Below are positions 58,101 to 60,000 of a DNA stretch of 60,000 nucleotides, in pieces. Within the stretch, counting starts at the first letter, position 1, and each line of letters starts with the position of its first letter. Both the position numbers and the translations under genes were made by a program. The DNA is from Owenia fusiformis (taxonomy: Eukaryota > Annelida > Polychaeta > Sabellida > Oweniidae), in contig CAIIXF020000008.1 in assembly GCA_903813345.2 (NCBI GenBank), positions 28,276,005 through 28,336,004 of the forward strand, in the 5' to 3' direction. The notes under the pieces are model-generated. The model saw nothing but the letters and a program-made list of their open reading frames with translations, was not told the DNA's origin and did no database searches.

Positions 58101-59617
58101 GGTTGATACGAAATAAGCAAACACTGCAATAATGACCCCAAATACGGCAAGTATAACCCACCGTATAACAGGGTGCGTAATGAACCTAAAGTATGGTCCA
58201 GCAAAAAAACGAACGACAGGATGAGCTTTTTTCTCCCGTTCCTTGTTATCCTCAAGAATAAGGTTTGTAGTACTTGATTTCGTTGGTTTTTCATCCGAAC
58301 TTGTTTCCTTCTTGTTAGAGCAAATACATGGCCCACAACAACACGTTTTCTCAAAGTAAATATGATGCATGCATACTACAGTTGGAAAGAATACAATCAC
58401 TGATACGTAGTTAACAGCTACTAAAGTCCCAGCGAAGATCCCAAATGAGTTGATGCCTAATAGTGGGGAGAACCCACTGGAGAAAAACGCCATTGAGGTC
58501 GTCAGTGATGTGAAGAACATAGTTCCAGCTGCTCTTTTGTAGCAAACCGATAATCGATGCGCCAAACTAGAGTGATTCTCGAGCCCAGTGGCTTGCCATG
58601 TGTTAACAAACACAAAGAAATCATCCGCTCCAATCCCGAGAATAATATAAATCGAAATCATATGAAAGTATCCAACATATCTGAACCTCAGTACCATTGT
58701 GTAAACGATAATGGTGCATACAAAGCTGGTGAGGACGCTGAACACAGCCCAGCCGGTCACCCAAAGGGATCGTGTCTGCACCCAAATGAAACAGAAAATG
58801 AAAACGAAGCTTCCGATTGCGAACATCATATCATAGAGAGCCTGGACCGATGTGTCATGTACCCATCCCAATAAACTTATATACACCAACCGCATTGGCT
58901 TGGCTGTTGTATCACGTAACTCATGTAGCCGAGGCTGAATGGTATTTACAATGAATTGTTCTATCCTTGTCCTCATTTGATCTTCGCTCTCACCAGGAGT
59001 GACTGCCTCTAAAGGGAAACCAAATAGAAATCCAGAGCGTGTCACATCGCTATATGCTGAGGTATTAGATATCCTTGCATTCTTGGATAAGTAATAGTCT
59101 AGCCCCGATGCTAATTCCGGAGTAGATTGGACGGTCGATAGGACCATTGGGATATTCGAGAAAGATGGATCATTAAAAATAGGGTTAATATCAGAATACG
59201 TTCCGTCAAAGTATCTTAGTATTGACATAGCTTTAGAACAGTTTGATATAGATGGCGCTCTATAATGACAGTATATCTTCTGGTAATCAACTTGTTTAAA
59301 AATCTCTGTTTCAATACTTTCAATACGTTTGAGGTTATCCGGAGTAAACACATTTCCATCTGGGAAGTCGTAAAACAATTCTAGACGATCGACAACTCTA
59401 CCACGTGTCCACCATGGTTCAATGGAGTCAGTCGTCCATCTGCGAATCACGGCACTGCGATCTTCATTTCGGAGCTCCCAGGCTAACCACCTCAAGCGCT
59501 CCGGTATGTCTAATGTCAATGGCATTGTCTGGAAATTTACCGGGAACACTGGTTGACCGGCCACTATCAGAATCACTAGTATTAACACGAAGGATAGATG
59601 CCCACATAATGCCACAA
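52141..59617 (-). CDS. DISP: Dispatched-like RND-family membrane transporter, nine exons, 5' end not seen
   Basis: Dispatched proteins export cholesterol-modified Hedgehog from producing cells. Exons: 58080-59617, 57602-57829, 57161-57286, 56634-56786, 56375-56504, 56076-56215, 55093-55204, 52865-52998, 52141-52599. All joins are GT/AG and in phase, 3020 nt (about 1,006 codons). The first begins after TCTTATCGTCTTCAG, so the in-frame ATG at 59645 is probably intronic. Order: TM1 (FVLILVILIVAG), first extracellular loop (EPWWTRGRVVDRLELFYDFP), a sterol-sensing-like helix bundle with GIGADDFFVFVNTW in TM4, a Cys-rich cytoplasmic loop (CCCGPCICSNKK), TM7, second loop, and a last bundle with GLSVDYVVHLAEAY in TM10. 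GADD and GxxxD are the cation-relay residues of Dispatched. C-terminus DYDVDNTHM. Confidence 0.9.
53000..55092. other. Long Dispatched-like intron without recognised features
   Basis: AT-rich; no exon or clear repeat pair found, except the ACAGGG-family end at 54953-55020 (GGAGTTGTAAGGATACTTTA, TAGACACCCTGTAATACATT), which mirrors 48100-48175. Confidence 0.55.
55413..55990. mobile_element. 0.58-kb element with CCCTATCACACCAAACTAGT ends in a Dispatched-like intron
   Basis: CCCTATCACACCAAACTAGT followed by TCTTAC faces GTGAGAACTAGTTTGGTGTG, ATAGTAGGG on the right. The interior repeats GTTCGTA/TTCGTxxACAGT words several times. No coding capacity. Confidence 0.75.
56915..57050 (+). repeat. Dispersed repeat (copy 2 of 35030-35190)
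   Basis: See the first copy: shared CAACTTTTTGT, CTGTAACAAATGGCAGGTGG and TGACATTxxxCATGTTxATG words. Confidence 0.65.
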
Positions 59618-60000
59618 CTGAAGACGATAAGAAAAGAAAGATCATTATTTTACACGATATTACTGTATATATTTTGGGATATGAAAAACTGGTCTAAATG
59701 TATGTCCATTACCATCAAATAGAACAAAATCATACATTTTTGCGGTGTCAAAGGTAAAAAAAGCTGGGTGTTCTAAAAGGGAACTGTATGGTCTAATATG
59801 ACCGGGTATAGAGTGCATACAACTTTTTAATCTAACATTGACCTTGATTAACATTGACCTTGATGATAACGACCTTAAAGAATTTGATAAAAGTTTGTTG
59901 AACTTTGTACACCATCTTTACACTGTTATTGTCAGCATTAAAACACACTTTTTGCAGCTATGATTAAACATCACTTAATTGTACTCTTTCGATTGTAGAT
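59618..60000. other. Sequence upstream of the first seen Dispatched-like exon
   Basis: Contains the pyrimidine tract of the acceptor, then AT-rich sequence with a duplicated ATTGACCTTGAT word near 59836-59862. No upstream coding exon could be supported; the start of the protein must be coded here in a short exon or beyond the window. Confidence 0.4.

Noticed and set aside
59618-59645. ATG at 59645 as the start of the Dispatched-like protein
   Set aside because: The codons before the first helix form a pyrimidine tract ending TCTTCAG, so they are more likely an intron end; an N-terminal exon upstream is expected.

Overview
This is nuclear DNA from an animal, with spliced genes, AT-rich intergenic sequence and a dense load of transposable elements. 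The gene content (collagen glucosidase PGGHG, COX7A, a beta-1,4-galactosyltransferase, an alpha-1,3-fucosyltransferase, a Dispatched-like RND transporter) and the mixture of two LINE types, tRNA-derived SINEs and many foldback/TIR elements fit a marine invertebrate. A hemichordate or echinoderm would suit, but a lophotrochozoan cannot be excluded. No species can be named from the sequence alone.

Layout. 1-0.8 kb: the last exon of PGGHG (+). 0.8-11.8 kb: about 11 kb without a gene, made almost entirely of inverted-repeat elements, including a clean 1.6-kb TIR element with a 5-bp target duplication. 11.8-13.6 kb: a complete three-exon COX7A gene (-). 15.5-35.7 kb: exons of an unrecognised, probably extracellular, multi-exon gene (+). 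One exon is a 24-bp coding minisatellite (DGSPDNTN repeats), others are cysteine-bearing, and the last is a PAN/apple-like terminal exon. Its introns hold two broken LINEs: a coiled-coil/RRM ORF1 type at 21.2-27.15 kb, itself split by an 850-bp foldback element, and an SGNH-esterase-like ORF1 type at 29.4-34.1 kb. 36.0-36.2 kb: a relic of a second Dispatched-like gene.

37.6-46.9 kb is the most interesting block. A B4GALT gene (-) and an intronless GT10 fucosyltransferase gene (+) lie head to head with 338 bp between their start codons. B4GALT would make Gal-beta1,4-GlcNAc and the fucosyltransferase would fucosylate such an acceptor, so consecutive steps of Lewis-type glycan synthesis may share one promoter region. 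A 3.9-kb, almost perfect palindrome with a 6-bp target duplication sits in a B4GALT intron. It carries ETS/CRE/E-box-like arrays, CCAAT arrays, a tRNA-like sequence in each arm and CCG repeats at its centre. The last coding segment of the fucosyltransferase is tandemly repeated at least five more times downstream of the stop codon. 47.6-52 kb: more elements and two tRNA-derived SINE heads. 52.1-59.6 kb: nine exons of a Dispatched-like gene (-), whose 5' end lies at or beyond the right edge.

The tail of the PAN/apple gene and the tail of the Dispatched-like gene appear twice in the same convergent arrangement (35.4-36.2 kb and 51.97-52.6 kb), with one partner decayed at each site. This suggests an old segmental duplication. 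All calls come from reading the sequence: exon joins were checked for splice dinucleotides and phase, but no database search or alignment software was used.
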